From contig NC_077223.1 of assembly GCF_024763615.1 (NCBI RefSeq), positions 36,518,627-36,582,626 on the forward strand: 64,000 bases of DNA, given 5' to 3'. The position numbers and the translations under genes are program-made. The stretch comes from Phlebotomus papatasi. Its lineage: Eukaryota > Arthropoda > Insecta > Diptera > Psychodidae. Of the stretch, positions 8,809 to 21,055 are shown one piece after another (the first letter of the stretch is position 1; every line of letters starts with the position of its first letter). The notes under the pieces were generated by a model. That model saw nothing but the letters and a program-made list of their open reading frames with translations, did no database searches and was not told the origin of the DNA.

Positions 8809-11278
8809 ATCCTAGCCTTTAAAACTTTGTGCATTTGGAGCATTTGTTTTCTTTTCCTTTTTACCCTACCGGAGGTCTTATTGGCTTATATCTCATGACC
8901 ACAAACCACGGTGCATTTGTAAATTACCAAAATTTCACTTAAGCACAATTATCTTAAAACCAGGACTTGGGCATTCTATAACTAAAGCTTGATAATTTTG
9001 GTAGTAAGGCCCCCCATTTGGGATATTTTAGAATATCAATTAGGGGTGTTTCCACCCTATAAACGCAAAGAATTATTTTTGCATGAACACAATAAAAGTC
9101 TTTCCTCCGATTTCCCAAGAATTCCAATGCAATTAATTAAACCTCTCATTAAGTTAATCAAAATTATGTTGTTTTCTGTTGAGATGCATGTTTCATTAAT
9201 TATCTTTTCGTTCCATTATTGATGACTTGAAATTGCAATAAAAATGTTTGTGCATCTGTTAGCGTTTTATCGGGAAATATTTCAATGCAATCTTCCTGCA
9301 TCTCTTGCATAAATTTTGCACCACCTGGAATATTGTGCTACAAGAAAGGTTGAGCAATTGTTCAGTGGACAGAAACACCCTCAAGGTGGATTGGTAAGAG
9401 ATAATTTTTTAATAATATGTTACAAATGAAGACCTTATCGTGAATTAGTTCAAGTGTCCCTTCTTTCCGGTAATCCCTGTGGGAGTGCATTGGGTATTTC
9501 TTTTTCTTCAATGCAATCAGGTAGATCCTTTTTCATTGATGGTTCTTGTGTGAAATCGTCATTTTAATTGATGAGTGAAGAAATTATCCATGGCCGTCAG
9601 ATTGAGTTGAAAATATTTAATTGATGCGAAAAACCTACATTTCTGGGCTATTTGTTTTGAATGTACCAATGCCTTGGAGGTACTATAAATTCCACAGTGA
9701 AAGTTTTTTTTTTATATTCATCCCTCCTTGCCATGGGATGCTGCTGAAATCCGCAAAAATCCCCATACAGAAGCCCTGGGATCATCTCCTATATAATAAG
9801 CAGAAAATTGAATTTATTATAGTGAAACGGGAGCTCTTCTAATATCCCTCCGAAGAATCTCTTCTTTCTCTCAACAAAATCCTTTCCGCTTATTTTATGC
9901 ATCTCGCCAATTTTTGTGTAAAAATGATTGATGTGAGTGGTAAAAAATTAATTGATGCAAATGCTGGAAGAGCTTCTGAATTTGGCGCCCACAACCAAAG
10001 GTCTCTTTTTTTGCCACCAAACCTCAACATCACATTTGGGATGATGCTATGAAATCTTAGCTCTAAGCTATTTTTTTTTCTTCAATATAACATAATAAAC
10101 AAGATCATCAGTCTCTGGGAGGTTTTTTGTCCGTTCAACTAAATTGTATCATTAGTATATTTGGGCCTGGAGAAAACCGAAGAAAGATATGGGTTTTTGA
10201 AATGCTGACTATGCTAATTTATATTCAGTTTCAATATTAGATTTATTTCTAGTATTTTTTTTCAAATTTGAAACGGAATAGGTTTCATCAACCAATAAGT
10301 TCTCGGAACTACAATTTGCATTAGAAATGTTTCCTCATAATTCTGGAAATCGTTCCAGATATTTTTTTTACGAGAAATATGAATAAATATTTAAGTAATA
10401 TACTTTTTAACTCATCCTAATTTATAAATCATTTCTCCTGTAATAGACAGATTTTACCTCAAATAAAAAATAGGCTCTAAATTTGCATATAATTAAAATT
10501 TCTTCTTGCTCACTAAATTATTAACATGTAAGATAACAAAAAAATCATGATCGCAATAAACTTTCCTCAGAAATGATAAATACATGTAAAAAAAATTATT
10601 CATTATCGTTACAAAATACTCTTTGCATAAATTTTAAATGTCAAGGGTATTCCAAGAAGCTAGCCTTTTTAAATTTATCTTAAGAAAGCTTTTGAGGTAA
10701 TTTTATTATATCTTTTCATATCCTTACAATATTTAGCCACCGCAGGCTCAATTCCGTTATCTTCAACAATTTTTCAGCTTATTCTTCTGGTCTAAGCAAA
10801 AAAATATAAATTAAATTATTAAATAAGTTTAACTAAAAGTAGAGTATAAAATAAATAAAGAAATCATCATCGGAATAACTGATTATTGCTTGGTTATTGT
10901 CACAAATTATTGTTAATTATTTTTAAGTAAATTTAATTCTCAACAAAGTTTACAGTGGCAATTTTCTAATTAAAGAAATTATTTGAACCAACATTCTATA
11001 CGAAATTATTTTCTTTTGTAAATAAAATTAAAAGGATGGATATAGCAAATTGTACACTGTCGTTATAAAATTGCTCAGTAAAAATTAAACTTGATCAGAA
11101 TATATATATACCGGAAATCATAAATTACAAATGCATATAAATCTTCACAAAGAAAGAAATTAAAAGATAAGAACAATCTAGGAATTGCATTGTCAGTTTG
11201 ATTTGAATGGATTTCTGATCACTTTTTCTGTTGACCAAAACGATATTTTTACTGTTTCAGTACTGGCTAAAAATATTT
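8809..11278. other. Unique AT-rich DNA without recognised genes
   Basis: From 8810 to about 10000 base composition is mixed and repeat-poor. From 10000 on it is very AT-rich with A/T homopolymers and a short (TA) run near 11100. No ORF over 80 codons, no clear exon, no TIR pair recognised. Confidence 0.45.
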
Positions 11279-11502
11279 AAAGGGGGAGGTGGGGCTATTT
11301 TGAGCCGTGGAGCAACTTTGATATTTGATTTTTTCACCCATTTCTAAATGAAGCTGTTTCTTTCAAGAATTTTATTTAGATTCACATTTGTTTTGTCTAT
11401 CCAAATTACATCATGGTAAAACCTAGTTTTCATTAGAAATTTGCGAAAAAATCGTATTAAAATGTAACCCCATAGCTGAAAGTAGCCCCACCTCTCCCTA
11501 AA
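11279..11502. mobile_element. TAGGG-class MITE (GGGGGAGGTGGGGCT ends), copy 1
   Basis: Left end GGGGGAGGTGGGGCTATTTTGAG, right end AGTAGCCCCACCTCTCCCTA. The internal sequence (TTTCGCC-type subterminal, TAAATGAAGCT..., ATTTAGATTCACA) matches the elements at 20539 and 42380, defining one family. Confidence 0.75.
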
Positions 11503-12358
11503 CAAATTAAAATAGCAACTTATTTATAATTATGTAACTTATAAATATAATTTGATTAATTTCAACTTAAAAAGGAGCAGTGAGTGGTGTGAAGCAGAGT
11601 ATACTTCCCTGAACGCTCGAATGTGTAACACTACATATTCGTATTGAGATGATCGTATCGTGTAATATTATCACTCCCATATTGCAAGAATCTGCTAAGT
11701 CCATTGCAGACCGTCTAAAAACGCTTACTCTCAATGTGGGTTTTCTTGTACTCCCAGATTTTTAAGCAAAAGCGGTCCATTTTATTACGTTTTATTACAA
11801 TACATTTACGTAAAAATGCACTGTTTCACACTTTCAGGGATCTTTCCGCCAAAAAGGTGGCGCTCTTAGCTATTATGTCATGAGATCCTCAATTAACTTC
11901 CTGTCAATCCAGAACATTTTCCATTAAATTTTTGATCAATTTACCGCCATTTTATTCAAAACAAAATGTACATGGTGTCTATAGCAAATTTTAAGCTTAC
12001 AAAATCCGGCAGGTTCATCAAGAAAATTTATAGTAAACTTCCAAGGAACGTTTCAAAGAAAATTGAAATTACTTTTGAACCAGTTTCTTTAAAAATAAAG
12101 CTAATATTCATTTTTCTGAAAAATTAATTTGAATTACTTAAAATCATGAGAAATTAATTAAAATTTTTTAATTAATTTTGATTAATTTTTAAAGTATAAT
12201 CTATATGATTTTTTGGTCTAAGAACATGGTTTTTGAAACAAGATATTCTCAAATTTAAAAACAATTTCTTCCTAGAGAATTCATTGAAATTGTCAAAATC
12301 GATGCAGAATCGGGTAAAAAAACAGGATTTCCTCAGAAAACAGCGTCAGTATTTTTCC
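11503..12358. other. Noncoding stretch
   Basis: AT-rich. A less AT-rich piece at about 11570-11770 carries no recognisable gene. Nothing else supported. Confidence 0.4.
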
Positions 12359-12615
12359 TACACTGAAAAAAAACGGGGGTGCGATTAACTTTTTTCCTCA
12401 TAACTTTAACACTTTTTAGATGTAAAAAATATATCAACATTTTTTAATGTTAATTTTACACCTTTTTAAGGGTAAAATTAATATGACAAAGGGTAACTTT
12501 AACCCCTAATACACCTAAAAGCATAATATTTACACCGATTTCGGATCAATACTGCAGGGTAAAATAAACATTTCCGGAATGTTATTTTAACTTTTTTCGG
12601 ATTTCTCTCAGTGTA
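12359..12615 (+). mobile_element. CACTGA-type MITE, copy 1
   Basis: Element 12361-12613, TA on each side. Ends CACTGAAAAAAAAC and GGATTTCTCTCAGTG. Internal landmarks GTGCGATTAACTT, GGGTAACTTTAACCCC and ATACTGCAGGGTAA are shared with copies at 13506-13760 and 29182-29430. TA target duplication and CACTG ends suggest a Tc1/mariner-type transposase. Confidence 0.82.
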
Positions 12616-12924
12616 AAATTATAGGTCCTAGTGAAAGATTTTATAAGTTTTTAATTAAGCACAAATTCTTAAAATTGGATTAAAATTGTTTTTGTGTGAG
12701 AGTGTGATTTGTTTTTAAGAAACTCTCGTTTTTGTCGTTTGAAAAACAGTTTTTTTTTCGACTAAAGCCTCTAAAAATGTTCTCCTCTAATACTAACTGA
12801 CATTGATTATATGGAAAAAAAACGTATATTAATATTACAACTAACATCGGAATTAAATTTTGTGTACATTGAATCCACTTTCATATACACTAAAGTTCGG
12901 TAAGTTCAATAATACCCTTATACG

Positions 12925-13118
12925 GGCTTCAGATTTAAGGTGTTGTTACATGGCTTAACTTTTCTAATTTCTTATTAGTCAAGTTTTTTTTTTGAAAAAT
13001 TTGACTTAAGATTATTCAAGGTAAATGACCTATTTGGTTTTGAAAAACCTATAAAATTGCTTGGTATTTCTGATTTTGAAACCTTCGAGAACTGGGCTAA
13101 ATCTCTAGTCTAAAGATC
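12925..13118 (+). mobile_element. GGCTTCAGA-type MITE, copy 1
   Basis: Left GGCTTCAGATTTAAGG, later CTTATTAGTCAAG, then right ACTGGGCTAAATCTCTAGTCTAAAG. Same layout as 28721-28900 and 33657-33840, where the ends are GGCTTCAGACT and its complement. Diverged copy. Confidence 0.6.
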
Positions 13119-13122
13119 ACTG

Positions 13123-13255
13123 TAGGGCCCAAATAGACTCAGGCTGACCCTCGAGAATAATTTGCCATAATAAAAGATTAGGTAAATAATAAATTTTTGC
13201 TGCCAAATTTTACAGGCTAAATATTCTCAAATATTAGCCTGAGTCTATGTGAAGC
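13123..13255. repeat. Short foldback with AGACTCAGGCT arms
   Basis: ATAGACTCAGGCTGA at about 13132-13146 is mirrored by TTAGCCTGAGTCTAT at about 13235-13249. No coding potential. Possibly a small MITE; no target duplication recognised. Confidence 0.45.
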
Positions 13256-13503
13256 CTTATTTATTTTTTTTTATAAACCGAAAACTTTAGAATACCGCAA
13301 GTGCAGGTGACTATGACAACCCCCTCTTCGAAGGCTTTTCTTTAGATCTCAAGGATGGTCTGTACCGATGCAATCTACCATGTCTGATCGGCGAGGACCG
13401 TTCTTGAACATTAGAATTAAAGAAAAGATTACAAACAGTAGAGACCCAAAGTCACTCGCACTAGATTTCTATATATCAGATCAGAATCCTTTTAATGAGA
13501 TAC

Positions 13504-13762
13504 TACACTGAGAAAAAAAGAAGGTGCGATTAACTTTTTTTCCTCATAACTTTAACACTTTTTAGGTGTAAAAAAATATATCAACATTTTATAATGTTAA
13601 TTTTACACCTTAATAAGGGTAAAAATAACATGAAAAAGGGTAACTTTAACCCCCAATACACCTAAAAAGGGTACTATTTACACCGATTTGGGATCAATAC
13701 TGCAGGGTAAAATTAACATTTCCGGAATATTATTTTAACTTTTTCGGATTTCTCTCAGTGTA
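13504..13762 (+). mobile_element. CACTGA-type MITE, copy 2
   Basis: Element 13506-13760 flanked by TA. Ends CACTGAGAAAAAAAG and TTTCTCTCAGTG. Nearly the same length (255 bp) and interior as copy 1, only about 900 bp away, and in the same orientation. Confidence 0.85.
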
Positions 13763-13763
13763 C

Positions 13764-13835
13764 GCTATGGATTAAATGATAAAGCTCTCGCTCCATGGTT
13801 TAATTATCATTGGTTCAAATCCTTTTTATATCACT
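13764..13835 (+). repeat. Decayed tRNA-derived SINE head
   Basis: GGATTAAATGATAAAGCTC resembles a Pol III A box region and GGTTCAAATCC is a near-consensus B box 45 nt further on. It aligns in order with the sharper copy at 63906-63976 (GCTCTCGCTC against GCACTCGCTC; ATATCACTT against AGGTCACCA). Too degenerate for a functional tRNA. Confidence 0.5.
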
Positions 13836-14339
13836 TGAATATTCTGAGGCATTAAATGTGTTTGAATTGAATCTTGTGAGTTCCACTATAATTTGCATTC
13901 CACCATAGACTGACAATCCCAAAAATTAAATAAAATTACATTACTATAAATGTCACGTTTGAGAAGCTCTTGTTCTTCTAATTTGCCTGCATTTAATAAT
14001 GTTGCTTTTAGATACTTTATTTAATTTACGAAAATTTTAAGTATGTGTGATGTGACAAATTCAATATAAATTCAATGGCGCTAAGAGTCTGTAATTTCCC
14101 CAACTTATTTCTCTTATTTGAGGCTTTAATTTCAAAAGGTTAAAGTAAACAGTTCACCTCTCTGGTATTGATTTTCTCAATGCAGCATTTCCCAGAGTGT
14201 GTGTCTAAAATAGGTCGACCTAGGTTTCCCCGTAGCAATCATTCATCAGTATTTTCCGCAAAAGTTCGCATTACCTCGCAGTGCAAGTTCATTTGCAAAC
14301 TTTCATGAGATATTATTTATGAGGGGGATGAGTGAATAT
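13836..14339. other. Noncoding AT-rich stretch
   Basis: No repeat end or ORF recognised. The last part (14150-14340) is less AT-rich and may belong to the following island. Confidence 0.35.
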
Positions 14340-16500
14340 GTAGCTGCAAGGATAGTGCTATCTATAGCATTATCATCGTGATAAGAATTGCGAGAGCTGC
14401 AGAAGAACCAAGTCATCAAACAATTTACTTAGAACTTTGAGATGGTTTTTGGGTTGAAAACATGGGGAAGTTTGCTGGGGTTGAAGTGGTTGAAGTGTTG
14501 CAAAGGGCCCTGGAGAGCACCCTCTGTCGTATGCCCTGTGCACCACTATCCATGGGCAAAGAAGCTGTCTACTGGATGCTCCTACTGGCGGGATGAGTTT
14601 GCACATCACTTGCTTCCCATCTGCATTGGCAAATTTACTTTGGCCAAGGGGAAGTGATGGTTGTCTCTTTTTGTCTGCCAGCATAAGATGCTGCAGTACA
14701 TATTGGTACCATTGCAGCTAGTGTCGCCATCTCGGTCACGCGCACACCAGCTGCCGAAGGAGACAGAAGCCAACCAGCAAGCACCGCATAAACCCACCAG
14801 CAACATCACCACGTGTGCCCATCGGTGTATATAGGCACTGGTGGGGAGAATAGCTCGATGGTATAAAATATATGCTGGGCGTTTCTCGACTGGGAGTGGT
14901 TTCTGTCTACTGCTGGCCGCGTTGTTTTAGGCGTCGAATCCCCCGAAGGTGATGCTGAAGCAGTTAAAGTCAGTCTATTGCGCAGAGCGATACTACGGGT
15001 GCGCGCGCTTGTACCGAACTCTCTTGTCTCTCTCTGCAGCCCCAAAACAATAGGAGAGGTCCACAGAATCCCTAAGTGTTTTGTGTTCTTGGAATTTTTC
15101 ATGTGTTGAAGGACTTTTTTTTTGCAAGGGGTAGGAAAACTTAACCCTCCCGGAGGGTTCAATGCATGAGAAAGTTGGTTTTAAAGAGTGCTATATATTT
15201 TTTTGTTGGTTCTCTGTCAGACGTGTGTGTAAAAGCTCCTGGTAACCCTGAAAATCATCCATCTCATTCTTTTACATCCCCCCAAAAGAGAGTTATGTGG
15301 TGAGAAAATAAGGGAGTCCAGTGTGAGAGTGAAAAGTGGAAAATTGTGTTCTAAATATGCCCAACATCGTCGTTACGAGACAATTTGCTGTTGAAATGTG
15401 AAGAGAAAATTTTGTAGGGAAAATTTCCATTTTGAGAACTTAAGGAATATAAGACAAACAAGTAAAAACGTTGAGCCTTAAAGGGTTTGATGAAGTGAAA
15501 ACAGTTCTCTCTCAGTATTTTCTGCATTTCGGAACGATCTCTCGCGCTTTTTTGTTATATAACAGATTGGAAAAGTCTCTGCTGTTTTTTTTTTTAAATA
15601 TATTTTAGTGTAAAATCGAACCTTAACCTCCGAATGTTCGATCTTTTGGATAATTGTGATGATGTGCCTTTAAATTTACTAACTTAGAAAATTTTCTATA
15701 TATTAAGAATAAATAGAAATTTAGAACTCTCAATCTTAAATCTCAAGCGTTATTCTGTGCCAAAAAATAAAATTTCGCTCTCTTGCATTTATTTCACTTG
15801 GCGGAATTAGAAAAAATCATCCCTCCGTGTGAGAAGACATGTTCAGTGAGACGTTTTAATTGACGTGCTAAGAAACCGTCCACGCATGAGGATATATAAC
15901 AATCATTGTCTTTAAGTTATCTGCCTGTGTGGAAAGAGAGGAAAATTGAAGAACAAGACTGCCGGTGTGAAAATAAGAGGTGTTTGTGCTTGAACAGCGG
16001 AAAAGGGTTAAAAGTTCCTCACCATCCCATCGACATATTCAACTGTGATAATTTTTAATTTGAAAAGAAAAAAAGTGTTGGGTGAAAACTCAGTGAATGC
16101 CCCTTAGTGAAAAGTTTTGTATACACGCTAAAGACAAAAAAAGAAAAGAACAAGTTTGTGGTGAAGGGAAAAGTTCACCCAAAGTTCCATCAAGAGCCTT
16201 TTACGATGGTATGATCATTATTGCTAACATTGCACGTTCTTGTCCATCAATACACTACATCATATCCTTCTTGTTTTAATGCCCCATAACCTACAACAAA
16301 ATTCTTGTCACTCTTGTGCAATTTTCATGGTGCATCGTGCGTTCTTAAAACGCGAGAAAAATGCCAAAAAGAAAATTATGAATGTGCGAGAGGTGCACAG
16401 AATGCGTATACCTCTTTGGCAAAAACCCATCCAACAGTCCACCTTTTGCCCAGACATATCATCAAATCCGCATAGCATACATAAAAGCGCCACATATTAA
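14340..16500. promoter_or_regulatory. GC-richer unique island, possible promoter and 5' leader
   Basis: Markedly less AT-rich than its surroundings and free of TIR repeats. TATA-like motifs occur at about 14827 (TATATAGG) and 14860 (TATAAAATA). TCAGT-type initiators lie near 14970, 15511 and 15845. A pyrimidine tract ending TCTCTCTGCAG at about 15030-15046 resembles a splice acceptor. From 15830 to 16100 the sequence is rich in GTGAAAA-type words common in insect 5' leaders. The open frames here (e.g. minus 15162-14806, minus 14684-14373) have no recognisable domain and overlap each other on both strands. I read this as regulatory or untranslated DNA of a gene whose coding exons are not identified. 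Confidence 0.35.
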
Positions 16501-17583
16501 ATATGATGTCTTATATGGTTAGTAAACCTGAATGATAAAATAAATGTTTTGCATAATAAACTCGTTTGTTACACATACATATTTTTAATTATAGTCTGTC
16601 TCGTCTCTTGTTTCGACTTGGAAGTTTATTAAAAGAGCATAAAAGCCACTTGGGCTGAAGATTATAACATATTTTTCCTATCCATGTCTAATATCTCTCA
16701 CATGTCATATTACTAAAAAATCCACCCATTATGCATTCTCTATGCAGGGGGAGACACAAAATGCGCCAACTCCCAAAGACTTTTCCTCAATCCTCCACTA
16801 ACTTTTGCCCATTAAAGGAAAATATCTTCTTCGAAGTCACCGCGTTATTGACCAAATGGACAAAGTAATAACATTGGTAATTATTGTCAACTGCGTGGCT
16901 GGAAAGTTTACTTTACAGTTAGTGGACTTGAGATGTCTATGAATAATTAAATGACAACGGGTCTGCACAATGTTGGGTAAATAGCACAAGAAAAGAATTG
17001 CAAGCGTTCTCTTCATGGGAAAAATTTGCATAAATAGTGCATCACGCATGCGAAAATCCGACGGGACACACTCAACTCCTACCATGGACCCAACACCTCC
17101 ATCCAACTCATCTTCGTGCTGTATCCAATAAACTCAGAAAAAAAACAGTCCAATGGTGCTGAGCTGGAAGAAAAATAGAAGGAGAGATAAATGAGTAGAG
17201 TACCAAGCATAACTGACACAATAATTACTCTCTGTCACTGTCATTGCTTTAATTATGACTGTGGTTTTCCACGTTGAATTGATTTCTTTTAACCTTTTTT
17301 TTCCAAATGCTTTCTGTGACAATTGTTCACCACAGAAAATCACTCAAGTTTCACTCACAGTGTTTGAATAAAATTTGTTAGGAAATCGCCAAAAAAGTCT
17401 TATGACAGACAATAAAAACGAAAAGCAAATATGACACAGTTAATGCGTTAGATAGCATTAGATCCAAGTTATGAATCTACTGGATATTTCTCAATCGTAG
17501 AGCATATCAAATTTTAAATCTTTACAACTCTTATCCTTTAGCCACTAGATCGGTAACAGAGACGGACTGAAATCATACTTGAA
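16501..17583. other. Noncoding; unique piece 16730-17370
   Basis: A repeat-poor section with mixed composition holds an 89-codon minus frame (17106-16837) without known motifs. Possibly more regulatory DNA of the preceding island. No splice or domain support. Confidence 0.35.
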
Positions 17584-17773
17584 TAGGGGAATGTTGGGCA
17601 CCTTTAAAATAGGGGTTGTTCACCTATTTGTAAATGAACCTGGGGGACAGATTTAATTTACTTACGCATAATTGTTAAGGTAAATTACATTATAGAAGGT
17701 TCAATTTAATTTAAGAATACAAAAAAAACTACTTTAAAGGTTCTCCAATTCAAAGATGCCCCTCTTTCCTCTA
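17584..17773. mobile_element. TAGGG-class MITE (GGGGAATGTTGGGCACC ends)
   Basis: Left TAGGGGAATGTTGGGCACCTTT, right AAAGATGCCCCTCTTTCCTCTA. TA at both edges. The arms have decayed, so this is an old copy. The ACCTTT step after the G-rich box is shared with 57853-58034. Confidence 0.6.
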
Positions 17774-17836
17774 CGTAATTTTCCTTGAAAATTCAGGATA
17801 CCGAAATTTCATCAAAGCATGACTTCTTCTTATGGC

Positions 17837-18233
17837 GTTATCACACTTGCACTTTAAAATTTTAATGTGATTCACATTAACTATCGCTTGTGAGCGTCCA
17901 AATATGTTATTTGTCTCTTTGAGTCACTTAATATTTGGGGTTTTTCTATTTATTGATAAAGAAGTGGACTTGGCCTGCAAAAATAAGTTTAAATTTGCCT
18001 AAAGCATAAGTATTTTTCACATTAAAATATTAAAGAGAAAATCACATTAATTTTTCGCACTAATGCTATAAATCAATTTATATCAAATTTTGCGGGCCAA
18101 GTCTACCTTTTTATCAACATTTGATCAAATTTTGAATATAAAATGATTCAAACACACAAATTACACATTTGTACTCTCACCAGTGACAATTAATGTGAAT
18201 CATAATAAAATTTTAATGTGCAAGTGTGATAAC
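17837..18233. mobile_element. MITE with GTTATCACACTTGCAC inverted repeats
   Basis: About 45-bp terminal repeats: GTTATCACACTTGCAC...AATGTGATTCACATTA and its complement at 18191-18233. A second inner mirror pair (GGACTTGGCC near 17968, GGCCAAGTC near 18096) makes most of the 397 bp self-complementary. No clear target duplication. No ORF. Confidence 0.75.
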
Positions 18234-19063
18234 ACAGTTAGAGATGCAAGTTTTAAAATAAATAACAAAAATAACTTAAAACTGACATTTAACCTCTAAT
18301 GCATGAGCTTCATTTAAAAAATCGTTAAAATGACAGTAGATAGCGGTAAGACTTGAACACCAAGAGAAAAAAATTATTCTAAAAGTAAAGAAAAAATATT
18401 TAATTTAAAAACTCCAATATTCAGGCAATCCCCTATTACATGATTATTTTTTTTATAATTTTATTATTCCCTTAAAAACTGTATTAAATATAAATAAATA
18501 AAATAATTAATGAATCTAGAAAAGTGCCTAATTTGCTAGAACAATTTTAGTAATTTATTTAGTCATATTCTAGTAATAATAATATTGCTCTACTCCATAG
18601 GGGACCAAGGCCTTCGCACAAAAGAGTTTTCCGGACATGCATTTTTATTTTATTTAATATAAGTATGGGGATATTAGTTCTAAGCCCAGTGAAATTAAGG
18701 ATAATAAAAATCTCTGCATGAAATTTGTCATTTTTAACCTGAAAAATTTACTTACCTAAAGAGGATTTTAACACAGGACACTTGCATAATAGAACGAGTA
18801 TTCTAACACTTAATGCATAATTAATCTTTTTATCAGTATCTGTCATAAAGTAATAAAAATTCTTAGATATCTTTTGAGAATCTCAAATCTGAAATTTAAA
18901 ATTTTAAATGTTTCACATGTTTAGTCTTATATCACTGTATACTCCAATTGGTAGATACCATAATATAAATTAGAACATACCCTTGCGTCATTTTATTCAT
19001 TGTTTTCCTATTTTAAAAATATACATAATATTTTTTACAAATTATTTTATTGTTCAAAAAAGT
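18234..19063. other. Noncoding AT-rich stretch
   Basis: Very AT-rich with A/T homopolymers. No TIR pair or ORF recognised. Confidence 0.4.
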
Positions 19064-19845
19064 GGTATGTACTGGGACAAAATTTGTCAAAACGAAAATT
19101 TCAATATTCACTATTTTCTAAAATAAAAGAGACAGGCTGCTATTCTGCCATCTTTATAATTTTGTAAGATTTTGCGGAATTTGGAATTCTTGTTAGAGTC
19201 AATCCAATTATTATTTTCACGAAAAAAGCATTAAAATAACTTTAAAGGTTATTATATTCAATTCAACCTTGATAAAACTTTCACTTTACAAAATTTAAAA
19301 GGACCTCTAAACTTTCCTTGGATCGTACAAGAAAATATATGGAACTGTCAAAGAATTTTTGGATTAATTGAAAAATTCTTGGATGTAGAATATGGTAAAT
19401 TGAAAATTTTGTTGGAGACTTTATAACAAGGTGTAAAATTTTTGGAGAGTACTAATATTTTAGAACTTTATATTTTTTCTGTGAGAATACCAAATTTCTT
19501 GGATCTTGCTCAGTTACAAAATTATAAAGACGGCAGAATAACAGCCTGAGTCTTGAAATTTTTATTATAGATAGCCTTCATGAACCTTCTTAAATTTACA
19601 AAGTTTCAAGGGATTCGAGGAAGGATTATGTAAAATAAAAAAAATGAAATTTTGAGCCCTATTTTTGGAAAGAAAATAATTCGAAAATCACATTTCTTTC
19701 GAGATAGAGCAAAATAGTCTTCTACAATGTTGTAGAGCAGTAAATTGCCTATAAAAATATGCTCATTATAAAACGTTTAAGTTTTCTCAGAACTCGTGAA
19801 AGAATTAAATATTCGTTTAGACAAGTTTTGCCCCAGTCTCCCCTA
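19064..19845 (-). mobile_element. TAGGG-class foldback (GGGGAGACTGGGGCAAAA ends), with nested insert
   Basis: The right end TTTTGCCCCAGTCTCCCCTA is intact. The left end is decayed (TACTGGGACAAAATTTGTC). The interior, read on the minus strand, matches 27444-28035: GAAAACTTAAACG, CTACAACATTG, TTTCTTTCGAGATAGAG and AGGGATTCGAGGAAGGATTATG. The left part is interrupted by a separate inverted-repeat insert at 19133-19548. Confidence 0.7.
19133..19548. mobile_element. Nested MITE with CAGGCTG..CAGCCTG ends
   Basis: CAGGCTGCTATTCTGCC followed by TCTTTATAATTTTG is mirrored at 19513-19548. The host element continues across the insert: the AAAAGAGAC | TTGAAATTTTTATTATAG join matches the uninterrupted relative near 27940-27985. 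No exact target duplication could be read. Confidence 0.6.
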
Positions 19846-20165
19846 TATGATGTATCATATTTTGGCGAAATTGTAGAATATTGAAGTTTCATTAAAACTG
19901 GCCTAACGATATTTGCCTGCTTTTTGTCGTCTATGTCGTCTCGATTACTTGGTGTTTTTATAATATGGCGAAGACTGGGGAAAGCAGTCGAGACAGGAAC
20001 CAACACAATGAAAAGTCGATAATGCAGAAGCACAACAGCACAGTACTAAAAAATCATTTTCATATTTAATTGGATCATTAAAAAAAAACGACGTCTAATT
20101 TTAAATCTTAAAAAATCTAATAAAGGCAGATTCGCTGTTTTTTAAATGTATGACCGTTTGAAACA
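19846..20165. other. Short noncoding spacer
   Basis: Holds GACTGGGG near 19973 but no mirrored partner. No gene. Confidence 0.35.
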
Positions 20166-20440
20166 TAGGGGGAAGTGGGGCACCCTTGAATTAGAGTATC
20201 TTTAGAATATAGCCATTGTCTTTGGCGATCGCAGCGTCATAAAGGATACAATAAAGAAAACTGAGTCTTTACGGGACTATTTAGTTCCAAAGACAATGAT
20301 ATAGCTCAACTTAATACAAATTAACTTTGCAATTGGGTCGTTTAGTTAAATTATATCATGATAAGGTTCACTAAAATTTAAAAATAGAGGAAAAAGCCCT
20401 TTCAAAATTTCCCCAATTCGAAGGTAACCACTTTCCTCTA
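20166..20440. mobile_element. TAGGG-class MITE (GGGGGAAGTGGGGCACC end)
   Basis: Left TAGGGGGAAGTGGGGCACC. The right end, on the other strand, is TAGAGGAAAGTGGTTACC. An inner mirror pair (ATTGTCTTTGG near 20215 and CCAAAGACAAT near 20290) supports a foldback. Bounded by TA. Confidence 0.6.
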
Positions 20441-20538
20441 CATAGCAAATAATATAAAAAAAAAGAAAAAGCTTTCCTGAATGGATGATCATTTTCATTC
20501 TCATTAAAAATATTACATAAAGTTATTGTCGTTTCTAG

Positions 20539-20758
20539 TAGGGGAGGTGGGGCTACTTTGAGTTGTGGGCCTACATTGTTTTACTATTTTTCGCATATTT
20601 CTAATGGAAACTGAATTTTAACAGGATGTAATTTGGGTAGATAAAATAATTGTGGATCCAAATAAAAAAAATTCTAAGGACCAGCCTCATTTAGAAATAG
20701 GCGAAAAAGTCGTTTAACAATCTAGACCCACAGCTCAAAGTAGCCCCACCTCCCCCTA
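20539..20758. mobile_element. TAGGG-class MITE (GGGGAGGTGGGGCTAC ends), copy 2
   Basis: Left TAGGGGAGGTGGGGCTACTTT, right AAAGTAGCCCCACCTCCCCCTA. About 220 bp, same family as 11279 and 42380. It serves as an uninterrupted relative of the copy at 23132 that took an insertion. Confidence 0.82.
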
Positions 20759-20946
20759 CCAAGAAGTCTTTGGTTACAAAATTAAAACATTAAAAATAAT
20801 AATATTCAACCTTCTTTCTTATAATTATTATCTACAAACTGTAGAAAAAAAGTAAGTTGAAATATTCAAGAAAAAATATTTTGTCTGAAACACCGGTGTT
20901 CCAATCACCCTTAAAGTGATAAACGATGATCTATACTGATCCTTAT

Positions 20947-21055
20947 GGCCTCTACACACGAGAGAAATTTATGTTCATATCGAAGCAAATTGCCTACTCT
21001 GGGTGTAGGAAAAACTGTCAGATATGGACATAAATTTCTCTAGTGTCTAGGGGCC
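20947..21055. mobile_element. 109-bp MITE with GGCCTCTACACACGAG arms
   Basis: GGCCTCTACACACGAGAGAA with ATTTATGT is mirrored by ACATAAATTTCTCTAGTGTCTAGGGGCC. The GGCCTCTACACA terminus is shared with 28546-28685, though the interiors differ. Confidence 0.7.

Noticed and set aside
14373..15162. Minus-strand ORFs of 103, 68 and 118 codons as coding exons
   Set aside because: They overlap a plus-strand ORF and each other, show no domain, and the region looks like promoter and leader. GC-richness alone keeps frames open.
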